NCBI GenBank assembly: GCA_030295235.1
Contig: AP026131.1
Coordinates: forward strand, 310,001 to 374,000
From: Fistulifera solaris
Lineage: Eukaryota; Bacillariophyta; Bacillariophyceae; Naviculales; Stauroneidaceae
DNA length: 64,000 bases
Reading direction: 5' to 3'
The notes under the pieces are model-generated. The model did not search any database, was not told the DNA's origin, and worked only from the letters and a program-made list of their open reading frames with translations. Every line of letters begins with the position of its first letter. The stretch's first letter is position 1. Below, piece by piece: positions 21,177 to 33,373 of this stretch. Both the position numbers and the translations under genes were made by a program.

Positions 21177-24100
21177 TTACATGCTGGATCCGGTCCGGTC
21201 ATAATATCTTCTGTTTGGTTTAGGTGCCCTGCGTGAGCGGTTTTGTGAGGTATTGTTTGAGGTATCGTGAGAGTATGGATAATCAATTCCTGAGCTCGTA
21301 GGGGCTGGATGTGGTATAGGCCCGTGAAAGTTTTGAGACGGATCTAACACGGCCATCGGTTGCAGCAATAACGGTTGTCCCGTCGCCGATGTTGTCACGT
21401 AATAGAATGATCCGTCGGGAGCTGTGGCCAAGTACACCTGTTGCTGAGGCACCGCATATGCCATTGTTTTCACTTGTTGTTGCTGAAGCAGCAACTGTTG
21501 CAATAACTGCTGCTGCTGAATAGGATGTATCTGCGGCAAGTTCAAAATGCCATCCCTTGGTCAACCTCCATTGTAACACTTGATGCGACACTGTCATTAG
21601 AGTAGTAACTCTGAGGCCCGTTGTACCCGAAAGCGCTTGAGGAATCACCGAGATTTGCGTGGGGATCGTGGCTACGGTGTAGAGGAGCAAAATGGCCAGG
21701 AACCGATGACGCGTGTTGCCCCGGAAAGGACACTTGTCCTCCTGGCAAAGTATTACGTTGTACATATTGGACACCCCCGAGTTCACAGATTGCGCTGAAG
21801 GATTCCCTGCAAAAGTGGAGGATTGCTGTTGCGTGGACGCAGCAGTCGTTCCTGTCACACTCGAACCCCAAATTGACTTCGAAGAAATAGAGGCAGTGTC
21901 AAGTCCTGGCACATTTCCTGGTCGCTGAAGTGCGTATGCGAAATCGGCACCTGGCCTTGAGTTGGAGGAACTGAGATCCATTGTTCTAGAGTAACTGGAA
22001 GGCCCGGCGACGTTGGGAAGATGAGTTTGTCGCTGTGATAAACCCGTAGCTCCCCCAATAACTCCAGAACCCGCTTCGACCCTTGCGACGCGCGGTCGCT
22101 GAGCGCGATACTTGCTCTCGCCGTTAAAACTTGTCGTTGCGGCTATCATGCCCGACGAGTTTCGATTGGAATTAAAGGAAGTTGCTACGTGCTGCGGTGG
22201 TGTAGACGCCTGATAAAAGGCCTGTCTCCAGTCCCCATGATGCGAATCGGTTTCCTCAGTTACCGTAGATGGCGTAGGAACCTGTGAATCCGTCGGAGAT
22301 CTTTGCTTTGGAATATCACCCAGAGCGGAACCACTGTTGCGACTCGATGAACGGCGCATACTTTGTTGTTTTTCTCGCATCTTTTGAACATTAAGAAGTT
22401 TCCGCCGGCATATAGATGGATCCCATGGTGTCTCCCATCGTACACCGAGTTCACGATTTGCTTGACTCTCTTCTCGAATATCATTGTCCTTTGCAGGTTG
22501 GTATTGTATTAGTTTATCGAGGTCGTCAGTCAAGAACGGATGCTGTGCAGCTTGAAAAGCCGTCAAACGTTTCCAAGGATCAGGGTCGAGTAACCCGTAG
22601 AGAAAGTGAACGAACGCAGGCAGCAGATCTTTGTCCTTGCCAACTGTAGATCGCCCATGCAAAAACAAGATATCAGTTAAACGCGTTCTTCGAAAGTATC
22701 GGTTTCCCGGCTGCTGCTCCAGTCGAGTCAATCCTCCCTTTTTCTCTACTTCGGCATGCGACAGCGAAGATATATATTCTTTCTGTGTCTTTAGTCGCCA
22801 TTGAGGAATGATTGGGGAATTTGTGCGGTCTTTAGGCAAATACTTCACAAAATACTTTGTGGCTTTCGACCCTTGGTCTAGCATCCAATCAGGCAATGAA
22901 CCGATCATTTCTACAATCCTACCCAGCTGGTCATGCTCGTGAATACCAGGTAGGATCGGAAGCCCAAGAAAGAGTTCCGCTGCCACACACCCCAATGACC
23001 ACATATCTATAACTGAATCGTAAGGAACCCCTATTAGCACTTCAGGACTTCGGTAAAAGCGAGACTGGATATATGTATGTGCCGTGTAACCTTCGAAGCA
23101 TGCGGATCCAAAATCTATTAATTTGACTTTCGTGCACTCATCATTGGCCTCGTCGTCAGACGGCAGCAGGGTTTCTGTATTTCTATGGGCAGCAGTCGTC
23201 CCGGTCGCACAACTCTTATCCGAACTCGATCGCGATTGCGCGACGTCCGTAGAAAATTCGCGATCTTTTGTATTATCGTTGGGTATCGAATTTGATTGAT
23301 TCAAAGTACTCTTTTCGGCAGGTCGAGCCCGTCCTTCTCCAAGCAGCACTAACTCATTTGCTGCAGCTTCGGAGACCAGCAACACGTTTTCGGGTTTAAT
23401 ATCACAGTGAACAATATTCTTTTGCGATATATCCCGAACACATCGTATTGTTTGTAGCAAAATTTGCCGCACTGCAGTAAGCGGTAATCCTCGAAACTGA
23501 CGCTTCTTCAAAATTTCATACAAATTCGGTCCCAGCAACTCAAATAGTAAACAAAGATGCCCGTGATACATAAAGAACCCCAAAAGTTCCACTCGACTTC
23601 CTTTCGAGGACGTGTTTTTATCCAACTCTCGAAAAACATCGATTTCGACAGTGGCTTGACGTGTGTAGTCGGGCCGATTTCTCACAATCTTCAGCGCGAC
23701 CCACTGCTGCGTAGCCTTGTGCCAGCATTTAAATACTTGCGCAAACGTCCCTTGTCCCAATAAGCTATGAACTGTAAAGTCTACCATTTTGTGATCCATC
23801 GCACCGGCAAATGCGTGCATTTGTTTCCGTTGTATCTTTATGACATCGTTCTCGTATACCAGCAAATTGCCTTCGGCATTGTCACGCCCTTCGTTAGCGA
23901 CCGGCTCTGATGGCTTGGTTAAACATTTCCCCCGCGGTGGACCGGTTGAAGCAGTTTGACATCCAGTGTCAAAAGTTGAGTGACTTTTTGTGCTTATGGA
24001 AGCACTATTATGCGATTGACTTTGCATCGTTCTTTCTCCTGTTTGTGTGGTGGCACTATCCGACGCTCCTTCCAATACAGCGGATAGTAATCCTTTGTTC

Positions 24101-24690
24101 CCATGCAAATGTGTACCGGCAGTAGATTGCTGAGCTCCACTTCCGTGTGAACTAGCTGCCGCTTTCAGCATCTCTTCGGTGGATATTCTATTTTTGCGGT
24201 TGTACGAGCCATGTGATGGCTCGCTCCCCAGATCTAGTTGCGCAAACGCTTGACGCTGTTGCTCTTCCCACTCTCGGAACGAATCCTTAGCATTTATTGT
24301 CAAGTTCCGCACAATATTTCCCTCCGTAGGCTGATGTTCTCCGTGGTCTTTATAGGTTGTTTTCGGAACTTTGCGGTATCGTGGCGACCCCGACAAAGAA
24401 TGAGACAATTGTCCCTTATATTGAACAAATGAACTGTTTAGTGAAGCCCGAATAGAAGAAACAGTTTCAGGCAAATTTATTTGTCCTCCATGAGCCTGTA
24501 AAGAAAGCTTTTGCCCCACTCTGCGGTATGCTTCATCCACATGACTTCGTTGATGTCTTTGACGTTGCCTTGATCGTGGTGAAACATCGCGGTGCTGACC
24601 GGGCGATTTCGTCGAGTTACCCGACTTTGTCGACGACTGGCTCAGCGTTTCGAGTAATTCCTGAGGTCCAAAAGTTGGATTAACATCCAT
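21177..24690 (-). CDS. DYRK-family dual-specificity protein kinase (two frameshifts)
   Basis: Starts at ATG 24690. A disordered, Ser/Gln-rich N-terminus of about 295 residues leads to the kinase domain: LLGQGTFAQVFKCW (about 310), ALKIV, HCDIKPENVLL (about 428), an unusual insert of roughly 80 residues, IDFGSACFEG (about 520) and YIQSRFYRSPEVLIG, which includes the Y-x-Y-like activation segment of DYRKs. The 430-residue C-terminus is low in complexity and Gln-rich at the end. Two one-base gaps lie in the C-terminal region: C-run 21774-21778 and A-run 21544-21547 (plus strand). After correction the protein has 1171 residues. DYRKs act in cell-cycle and growth control; the specific class is not settled here. 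Confidence 0.92.
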
Positions 24691-25636
24691 GATGAATCAA
24701 AGCAAGTTTAAAATTTCTGCGCGCTCTTCTTCCTCCAACACGATGATTTCAACTTTCTTATCGTCTTTCACGTCTACACGAGATCCTTCCTCCGCTTTTT
24801 CAAATGAAGAGTATTCTTTCAAAGTTTATTTACTTGTCTCGAGCATGTAACAAAAGCCAAGGTCACCAAGTCAGAAGGCTTCGGAGGAACGGGTTGAACC
24901 GAAGGACGAAACAACACAAGATTCTCCACGCTAAACTTCTTGGCGGCAGCTGTTGCGGACGAAAGTGGCAGAGGGGCAAGTCGTCAAACATCAAACCCCC
25001 TTGCTTCTTCACTATCAGACAGATGGGAGAATGGACTTTCGACACCATACTCAAAAATCCTACTAAGAATTATTGTACTTGACGGTTTTGCAAGTATTCT
25101 TTCACAGGAAACAGGTTACAGAACATTGGATACTCGCAAGCCCACAATCCTTCAAGTAGTACTGTCTACACGTCTTGCATTCTACGAGCAAGCGAATGGT
25201 TGGTTTTGACAAGAGACATGGAAATCGGGAATGGATAATGCGACCATGAGAATGGGACCCAACAAGTCAACGAAGACCGAAAACCCAAGCAATCATCGCT
25301 GGCCCAGTTCTCAATCGGAGTAAAATTAAATACTCCGTGACGGCAACGGCAGACCATCTATTTGCCGGTTTTTCGTTAGAGTTCCACGACTGCACTAAAG
25401 GGCTAAGTGGCTTGAAGCCTATTGGCGATTTGTCATGCCACGCCTTCTTTTGAAAACGTAATGCATTAGCTAAGCTCTAACAAGCTAGCAATCTAGCACA
25501 GCTGCAAATGCCGTTGATGGAGAGATGACGAAGCAACTGCCAGTTCGGGCTCGAAACTGTGTTCTTGGCGGACTGGAGTCGAACAACATTCGACGGTTAG
25601 CTTTCACCGCGACTTTATCCATAGAGAGGATTATTA
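24691..25636. other. Intergenic, no gene seen
   Basis: About 950 bp between two minus-strand genes. The open frames here lack ATG starts and family similarity. An inverted copy of the acggagta motif is at about 25329. Confidence 0.45.
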
Positions 25637-26875
25637 CTATTTGAGTTCGACATCATGCCGCTTCAAAGCTGCATCGATTGCCCAAAGAACACGCTGTCGA
25701 TTTTCCCAATACAGCTCACCTACCGGTCTTATGCGAAAATGAAAGTCAACAGTGGCCTCCACAAAACCGGGGCCGTAATTGGTCAAGGTTGCCAGAAAGG
25801 GACGACTACCGTCCGTCACGATTTCCGGACAAGCCAACTGTACTTCTTCTTTGATCGACTCCATGACATCTCGTAGGATCGCTCTGTCTTTTAACGAAAA
25901 TCGTAGCACTTGCTTCACTTGCGAGTAGCGAATGCGGCTCAGATTGCTTATCGGTGTCGATATCAAATCCGTGTTGGGTATGTTTACCGTAATTTCGTCC
26001 GATCCCCTTAATACTGTTTCCATCCATCCCAGCTTTACAATTGTGCCCTCCTTGCCATTACCAAATCGCACATAGTCTCCCTCATAAATTCGATCACTCG
26101 AAACCAGAAGCAACCCGTTGATGACACTTTTGGCGATGCCTTGCGACGCCAAACCAATCGCCAAGGTTCCAGCGCTGCCCAAAGCAAACAAAGAGCTCAT
26201 GGCGATACCCATCTTCACTTGCAGAATGCCCATGATGACCGTAAGCGTTATCCCTCCAATTGCAGCATCTGCGAGTCGATTGATGATCTTCATTCTACCA
26301 AACGAATCGGGATGTTCACTGATGAAGCTTCGGATATAGTATTTCTTTATAGTCGATATGCGATTCGCACCCCAGAGGAGGTAAACGACTTGCGCGAATG
26401 CGATCGGAAACTCTGCATTATTGAACGACTCAAATCCCATTCCAGTGAGGACAATCTTCACAATATCCACAAAATAGACAAGCAGTGCGAGTTTGGCGAC
26501 TTGCTGCACATGTACCAAGAATAGTCGAATGAGATGATAGTAATCCGCCAAGGATTCTCTCGCACTCAGTGGAAGCTGCGAGTACGGCAAGTTCAAAGCG
26601 GGGACAAAGATCCAGCCCGCGCATACCAAGAATAGTATGTCTTCTATATGAACACTTTCGCGCAAGGCACCATGAATTACGGTTCGATCCAAATGTAGTA
26701 CTTTTCGAATCAAAGGTTTTATTTTGCCCGCTAGAATATTTCCAGAAACCATCCCTCGAATTGAATCCCCCATATCATGCAGCATGGAGTGTCCGTTCTC
26801 TCCATTCGCTGATGCAAGCGCAAGAATTAAGTTTAGGATCGACACAAATAAGGCCTTTTTCATGGTGTATGTCAT
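25637..26875 (-). CDS. MscS-family mechanosensitive ion channel
   Basis: 412 residues from ATG 26875 (an alternative ATG at 26863 begins directly at MKKALFVSILNLILALASANG, a likely signal peptide). Several membrane helices follow, then the pore-lining helix and beta domain typical of MscS: SSLFALGSAGTLAIGLASQGIAKSVINGLLLV, then IYEGDYVRFGNGKEGTIVKLGWMETVLRG and VNIPNTDLISTPISNLSR. Such channels open on membrane tension and release ions. The signal peptide suggests the secretory route, or organelle envelope if part of a bipartite signal. No frameshift seen. Confidence 0.92.
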   Translation of the reverse strand: MTYTMKKALFVSILNLILALASANGENGHSMLHDMGDSIRGMVSGNILAGKIKPLIRKVLHLDRTVIHGALRESVHIEDILFLVCAGWIFVPALNLPYSQLPLSARESLADYYHLIRLFLVHVQQVAKLALLVYFVDIVKIVLTGMGFESFNNAEFPIAFAQVVYLLWGANRISTIKKYYIRSFISEHPDSFGRMKIINRLADAAIGGITLTVIMGILQVKMGIAMSSLFALGSAGTLAIGLASQGIAKSVINGLLLVSSDRIYEGDYVRFGNGKEGTIVKLGWMETVLRGSDEITVNIPNTDLISTPISNLSRIRYSQVKQVLRFSLKDRAILRDVMESIKEEVQLACPEIVTDGSRPFLATLTNYGPGFVEATVDFHFRIRPVGELYWENRQRVLWAIDAALKRHDVELK

Positions 26876-27229
26876 TATCTCTGTGATCTAGAGCCATCGG
26901 TGTAAAGGCAACAATGCAATGGGCAAAGATACGGCGGCGCGAGAGCGGTAAACAAAAATAATGTGCGCGCACCCTCAAGTACAAACACTCTACGCTCTTC
27001 CACGTAGGACAATACAATGTACCTTAACGCAAAAATCTTCCAAGAAATTCGAAAACTAAGGCCAGAAAAGCATGCCACATAACTAACGTGATGCATCGAA
27101 CGCTCTATTTCCTAAAGATATTACCGACAGCAACTATCGATTTGCTTAAAGACAATTAGGTTTCTTATTAGCGAATTCGCGACAGCCGCTCCCTCTCAAC
27201 CTTATCACACAAACTACGCAATTGCCCCA
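26876..27229. other. Intergenic, nothing distinctive
   Basis: About 350 bp between two minus-strand genes; no repeat or gene seen. Confidence 0.4.
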
Positions 27230-28812
27230 TTAAGTACTCATGTAAGTCGACATGTCAATTTCATCCGGCAACTCGGGAATGTTAACTTCAAAGCGGCTTT
27301 GAACCTTCTCCAAGATCTCTTTGTCAGCTTCGCTACTGATAAAGCTAATAGCGATACCTTTGGTGCCGAATCGTCCAGCTCGACCCACGCGGTGCAAGAA
27401 TTGGTCGCTATCGTCCGGGAAATCGTAGTTGATCACCACGTTCACACGCTCGATATCAATACCACGTCCGAACAAGTCGGTAGCGACCAGAATACGGGCG
27501 TTGAAATCCTTGAACGACTTGTACTTCGTGATGCGCTCGTCTTGTTTCATTCCAGCGTGGATGCAGATACTAGGGAAGTTGCACTCGGTCAACAATCGGT
27601 TCAGTTCCTTCGCACGAGCCACTTTAGAGACAAAGATTACAACTTGATTGAATTCCAATGCATCCAACAGATCGTTCAACTTGCGGTTCTTCTCTGCCTC
27701 GGCCAACTTCGCATAGTAGAGTTGCAGACCGTGCAAAGTAAGTTTTGTCTCGTCGTCGACATAAATTTCCATGGGATCTTGACAAAACTTCTTACAAACG
27801 GGACGGATTTCTTTCGAGAGCGTGGCACTGAACAGCAAGACCTGCTTTTCGTGAGGTGTCATTCGGAAGATCTCCTGTACATCGCGACGCATGTCAAGGG
27901 CTTCCAACACGCGATCGCATTCATCCAAGACAAAATGCTTCACGGCGCTCAACTTCAACGCCTTCTCACGGGCAAGTGCGAGGATACGACCGGGTGTTCC
28001 AACAACAATGTGGGGATGATCATTGGAAAGGATCTCACGGTTCTGTTTGATGCTCACACCTCCGTAAAAGACAGCGGTCTTGATCGAAGGCAAGTATTTC
28101 GAAAAGCGCTCGTACTCATGGGCAATCTGGAACGCCAGTTCACGGGTATGACACAGTACCAAGACCTGCACATCTTGACTTTCATCGGAAGCGTTCAACT
28201 GATGAAGCGTAGCCAAAACGAAAACCGCGGTCTTTCCCATACCGGACTTGGCTTGGCATACGATATCACCACCCAAAACAGCCTGCGGAATCGACTCGTG
28301 CTGTACTTCGGAAGGATGCTCAAAACCTGCATCGACAATGGCACGAAGTAACTCAGGTTTCAACAAGAAATCTTTGAAACCAGAGGCATGAATACCAACA
28401 TAGTGACCTTTCTTGCTGTCTTTCGCCTTTCCAGCGTCTTTGGCAATATCGGCTACCTCCTGTATTAAAAAAATACAACCGTAAGCTTCAATGGCTCTTT
28501 TAATACAAAACACTCTCGTGCACAACGTCAAACATCCGTTCGGTAAGTATCTTTTCAGGATCGAGCGATTGATAATTATAAAGCGAAAAGCGACTAATCG
28601 CAGCATATGACCGCGAATAAACACTCGTTTTCTTTTATTCAATACATCAGTATTCGTATGCTGCTTCGTCCTTGTCGTCAAATTGAATCATCGAGTCAAC
28701 ACACAGGCCAAGGACTCGTCTTTGCCGTAGCGGCGCACGCATGGATATCTTCGCCGCCGAGACGCACCTCTTCTTCGTCGTAATCAACGAGTTCTTCTTC
28801 GTTATCCGCCAT
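27230..28812 (-). CDS. DECD-box RNA helicase UAP56/Sub2 (two exons)
   Basis: Exon 1 is 28812-28768 (15 codons, [15 protein letters not shown]), intron 28767-28460 (gtgcgt...atacag), exon 2 28459-27230; joined protein 424 residues. Helicase motifs are complete: [16 protein letters not shown] (Walker A), [19 protein letters not shown] with the DECD box that marks UAP56/DDX39/Sub2, SATL, and [13 protein letters not shown]. It drives ATP-dependent spliceosome assembly and TREX-mediated mRNA export in the nucleus. The length and N-terminal acidic exon fit the family. Confidence 0.96.
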
Positions 28813-29604
28813 GGTTATGTTTATATAAGACCTTGTTGAGGAAGCGTTGTATCAGAGTCAATGCTGCAGCAAAGGCAATTGTGTAATAGCCGCACAGAGC
28901 AGCAGCCAACATGGCGGCATCGGTTTGCTCGCCGTGCGCCGTTGAGAAACGCGAAACGGAGAAAAATAATCGCGGGTCATCGGCGGTGCGCCCGTCCTTC
29001 ATCCGTAGTTACTTCGACTATAGTGGCAAAGTGTCGAAGACTGACTTTTCAGTCACGAAACTTGACCATGATATTATTATTCCTTTGTCTTTCATTGTCT
29101 ACCGTGCTACCTGGCATCGTTCGTCATACTCTAAAAAACTATACGTTTCAAAGATACCAGTATGATTTCAATGCTCGCTTGCAGTCACAGTGCACCACTT
29201 GATCATTATTACATAATCTAGACGATCTACTACCTGGTATAGTCGATATTGTAGATTACGTTTTGCTTGACTGCATTTAGTCACGAGCTCTCAGTTTGTC
29301 TTTCCGGCTGCATGTCTTACTAGCACACAACGGACACGTTTTGTACTATGTTCACGTTTCACGTTACGTATCGGACATTTGCATTCGGGCTTTTCTCTTT
29401 CTCCCCCTTTTTTATTGTTGACACCTTCATAGAACTTCGTGATCACCTCGGATGTGACGCGACGATAATCAATCTTACCTTCTTTTGACACGATAAACCT
29501 TGACAAAAGACTTCTTTAAAACTCATAAGACGGCTCATTATCTTAACCGAAGTTTCAATTTTGATCCTTTACAAGCCAAGAACTTTCGGTAATTTAGCAA
29601 CAAG
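28813..29604. other. Divergent intergenic region, helicase / flavoenzyme
   Basis: About 790 bp between divergent genes, so it holds both promoters. No recognisable element or gene. Confidence 0.4.
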
Positions 29605-31940
29605 ATGATTATTCCGCGCCAAACCCGTTTTCTTCTTTCAAAAAGATCTCAACTGGGTCCAGCGCGTGCGTTATCGTCCGTGGCGACAGCCACTATCGAA
29701 GATGAGGCCTCCTCTAACTATGAACATTTGTTTCAGCCTTTGGATTTGGGTCCGCACATTGGCATTCTACCCAATCGGGTTCTCATGGGGAGTATGCACT
29801 CCGGATTAGAGGGACACTCATTGCCCCGATGGATGCTCCCCGTCGCAAATTTCGCGTTCAGAAGTAACTACAAAGAACATGACATGTCACAAATGGCCGA
29901 GTATTTCGCTACAAGGGCTCGAGGCGGAGTTGGATTGATGGTGACGGGAGGAATTGCCCCAAACAGAGAGGGATGGACGGGTCCGTTTAGTTCGCAGTTA
30001 ACGAACGAATACGAAATGGAACATCACAAAGTCGTCACAGAGGCAGTCCATGCTATTCAGGTCCCAATCATTGGTGGTGGCTCTGTAAGATCGCGAATTG
30101 TTATGCAAATTTTACACACGGGTCGATACGCGTATCATCCCTGGGCCGTCTCGGCTAGTAACACAAAGTCCCCCATCAGTCCCTTCCCAGCAAAGGCTCT
30201 AGACAAAACCGGTATACAACGTACAATAAAAGACTATGTCAATACTGCAGTTCTTGCAAAGAGAGCCGGCTACGACGGCGTAGAGATCATGGGCAGTGAG
30301 GGGTATCTTCTTTCTCAATTCTTGGCACCGCGAACGAATAAACGAACCGACGAGTACGGAGGAAGTCTGGAAAACCGAGCGCGCATGCCCCTCGAAATCA
30401 TTCGTCAAACCAGAAAAGCAGTCGGAGAAGACTTTATTATAATCTTTCGTTTGTCACTGCTAGATCTGGTGGAACAGGGGCTTTCCTTCGAGGAAAGTGT
30501 CGAATTAGCGCAAAGGGTACAAGACGCGGGATGCACCATAATCAACACTGGTATTGGATGGCACGAAGCTCGGGTCCCTACGATTGCCACATCTGTACCT
30601 CGAGGCGCGTTTGCGTTCCCCACGAAAAGATTGAAGGAGGCTGGCGTTGTGGATATTCCACTCGTTAGTACCAATCGTATCAATGATCCACTCACGGCAA
30701 ATGATTTACTGGAGCAGGGTGCTAGTGATATGATCAGCATGGCGAGACCTTTTTAGCGGATCCTGAATTGTTACTGAAGGCTCGCGAAGGTCGTGCTGAT
30801 GAAATTAACACTTGCATTGGGTGCAATCAAGCTTGTCTCGACCACGTGTTTGTGGGCAAGATCGCTTCCTGTCTTGTAAATCCGGTTGCATGTCATGAAG
30901 GAGAGTTCGATTTTAGTGTTTTACCAGAAGCGCAACGCTTGAATATAAGCGTTGTAGGGGCAGGCCCAGCTGGGTGCGCTTTTGCTATCAGTGCGGCTCG
31001 GAAGGGGCACAAAGTTACCTTGTACGATCAAGATGACAAAATAGGCGGGCAATTCAATATGGCGAAGCGTATCCCTGGTAAAGAAGAATTCTACGAGACG
31101 CTACGATACTTTGACGCAATGTTGAAAAAATACAATGTGAATGTAAAGCTTGGGACAGAAGTATCGAGGGAAGATATGGAGAGAGACGCTTCAACCCACA
31201 AGTGGATCATATCGACTGGCGTTGACCCTCGCGATCCGAAGATTCCCGGTCAAGATCACCCAAATGTGTTGTCTTACATTGATGTTTTGAAAAGACAGAA
31301 ACCAGTAGGAGAAAAGGTTGCCGTCATCGGAGCTGGGGGTATTGGATTTGATATCTCAGAGTATTTATTGCACTATGAGCGAGATAAGAGGGCCAGTGAC
31401 GTTTCTCACCCTGACTTCTGGAAGGAGTGGGGAATTGACGATTCATTAATGGAGCGTGGAGGGCTTACTCAGCCTCGGCATTCTGCACCGAAGCGTAAAA
31501 TTACTTTGTTGCAGCGGAAGAAGGGGAAGTTGGGCGCTGGACTGGGCAAGACGACGGGCTGGATTCACAGGGCTACGCTGAATCAGTCAGGAGCTGTTCA
31601 CATGATAAATGGCGTATCTTACGAGAAAATTGACGAGAATGGACATTTACATGTTAAAAATTCGAAAGGGGAGATTGATGTGCTAGATGTTGATACCATC
31701 GTTATATGCGCTGGTCAAGTCGAGAAACGCGATTTAGTGTCGGAAAAGATGTCTGACAAGCTTTTTCTCATTGGTGGTGCGTATGCCGCCGGCGAGTTGG
31801 ACGCGAAACGAGCTATAGATATGGGCACGCGACTGGCCGTGAAAATCCATGAAGCTGGTGTCGTTCCTGGTAAGCATGTCTTCTCTGCCCCCGTGGGGAT
31901 CGAAGAGAAGATGTATGGCCTTTTAAGAAAGATCTCATAA
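29605..31940 (+). CDS. 2,4-dienoyl-CoA reductase-like FMN/FeS/FAD oxidoreductase (one frameshift)
   Basis: Starts at ATG 29605 with a mitochondrial-type presequence (MIIPRQTRFLLSKRSQ). The N-terminal half is an old-yellow-enzyme barrel (PNRVLMGSMH, EYFATRARGGVGLMVTGG, APRTNKRTDEYGGSLENRARMPLEI). At about residue 402 a Cys cluster, CIGCNQACLDHVFVGKIASC, fits the 4Fe-4S site of the FadH/trimethylamine dehydrogenase class. Then VVGAGPAGCAFAISAARKGH (about 450) and VIGAGGIGFDISEYL are FAD and NAD(P) sites. The frame breaks in the T-run at 30750-30754 (one base missing), between ARPF and ADPELL. Corrected length 778, above the usual 670. The reaction is likely reduction of 2,4-dienoyl-CoA in unsaturated fatty acid oxidation. 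Confidence 0.92.
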
Positions 31941-32524
31941 ATGTTAACGCTGCCTATTTCAACGTTTTTTGTGTTTTTCATGCGCTGGCTTTGGTCAGGA
32001 AACGCGGGAACTATTAATTGTTGTTGTCTACTGATTGAAACACAAGGGTTTTCTCGGTTATCGAAGATATTTTTGAACTTGATCATAGACTGAGGCAATC
32101 TTTTCAAAACAAAAGTCAAATGATTAAGTCGGCCTAAAGAGCAATCAACTACAAAGCGGGACCTCTATGGAATATCGTCGCACCCTCTCCATCCACGATC
32201 ATGATCTACACATCCAAAGCATCTATTTTACCAAATCGTTTGTAGTTTATACCAGTAGAGCTCTCTCTATAGAGTCTATATACCTATACCTGATATCGAA
32301 AGAGCTCTCTAGAGTCTCAAGTCTTGAGTCTCGAGTGACTTAGTCTCGGGCTCTTGAGTTCTCCGACTCCGACCACTGATTTTTACAGAATTTCTGCGCA
32401 TTTATTATTCCTTCGGAACACGGAGTATTTTTTTTTTGACCTCACGTCTTCTTATTGATCTTGAACTCCGTTGCTCACACAATAACAACCGCAAATCAAA
32501 AATATTGAGACTTTGTTACAAAGT
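31941..32524. other. Intergenic with dense GAG/CTC palindromes
   Basis: At about 32260-32370 the sequence is rich in short palindromes (ctctctatagag, gagctctctagag, ctcaagtcttgag). acggagtat occurs at about 32421. No gene. Confidence 0.5.
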
Positions 32525-33121
32525 ATGAACTCGACGAAAGAACCACAGCGAAGATATCTTCGACGCAATGCCTGTCTAAGAATTTTCAAACAAGACGATC
32601 CTGACCTTTTTGTATCTGAGCTCAAGCTTGATGATGCTGAAGATATCACGGAATCTTCAATGGATTCCGCGAGTACGCATTCGGCTCCAGGGTCAGCAAG
32701 GATGAAAGGGGCAGCTGCTAGTTGCAATGTCAACACGCTTGACGATTCCCTAGTTAAAAGCGGGGTAAAGTTTGGAACTGTCCATGTACGCAGCCATCAA
32801 AATGTTCTGGGGAACAATCCGTCTTGTTCCAGCGGATTGCCAGTGGAGTTAGACTGGGATCACTGTCATTCTGAGGACTTTCTTGTCGACGTCTATGAGG
32901 AAATGAGAAGCGGGGTCCCGAAACGTGTGATCAGAATCCACCCCAGCGACCGTGAACGTATCCTGCGATTGAAAGGACACTCGCGTGGTAGTTTTCAAAA
33001 TGTTCTCTTGGAGATTGAAGTAATCAAGCAGTCGCGGGAAGCTTCTGCTCAAGAATTCGACGCGACAGAAGACTATATCATGATGTTAGGGGCAACGATC
33101 ACGTCACAAACGAGCAAATAA
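32525..33121 (+). CDS. Diatom paralogue-family protein, member 2
   Basis: The first in-frame ATG is at 32525, giving 198 residues. The domain runs VKFGTVHVRSHQNVLGNNP, then SGLPVELDW, an acidic stretch with VDVYEEM, and HPSDRERILRLKGHS plus EIEVIKQSREAS. It parallels member 1 motif for motif, including the conserved IKQSR. No catalytic or membrane motif. It lies tail to tail with member 3, 252 bp apart, which suggests local inverted duplication followed by strong divergence. Confidence 0.8.
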   Translation: MNSTKEPQRRYLRRNACLRIFKQDDPDLFVSELKLDDAEDITESSMDSASTHSAPGSARMKGAAASCNVNTLDDSLVKSGVKFGTVHVRSHQNVLGNNPSCSSGLPVELDWDHCHSEDFLVDVYEEMRSGVPKRVIRIHPSDRERILRLKGHSRGSFQNVLLEIEVIKQSREASAQEFDATEDYIMMLGATITSQTSK

Positions 33122-33373
33122 TGGGCGAGGAGAGGCATTTCGATCTTAACACGAATGATATGGAAGAGTATCTTTTGATGGCTAGCTATAGAAGGGAACG
33201 TAAAAGTCGCGACAACCGAACTTCCGCGACTCGAATTCAGTCGAAAAGTCCTATTCGAAAAGTCTTTCATTGGAAATAGATACAGCTCAAGAGAAATAGG
33301 TATTTTACAAGAGACTCTAAAGATACTTTTGCGTGAACGTAAGTCACCTTAGGTGAACATCAACAGCACGCAT

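Noticed and set aside
24940-25209. 89-residue open frame upstream of the DYRK gene
   Set aside because: No ATG, overlapping frames, no family motif.
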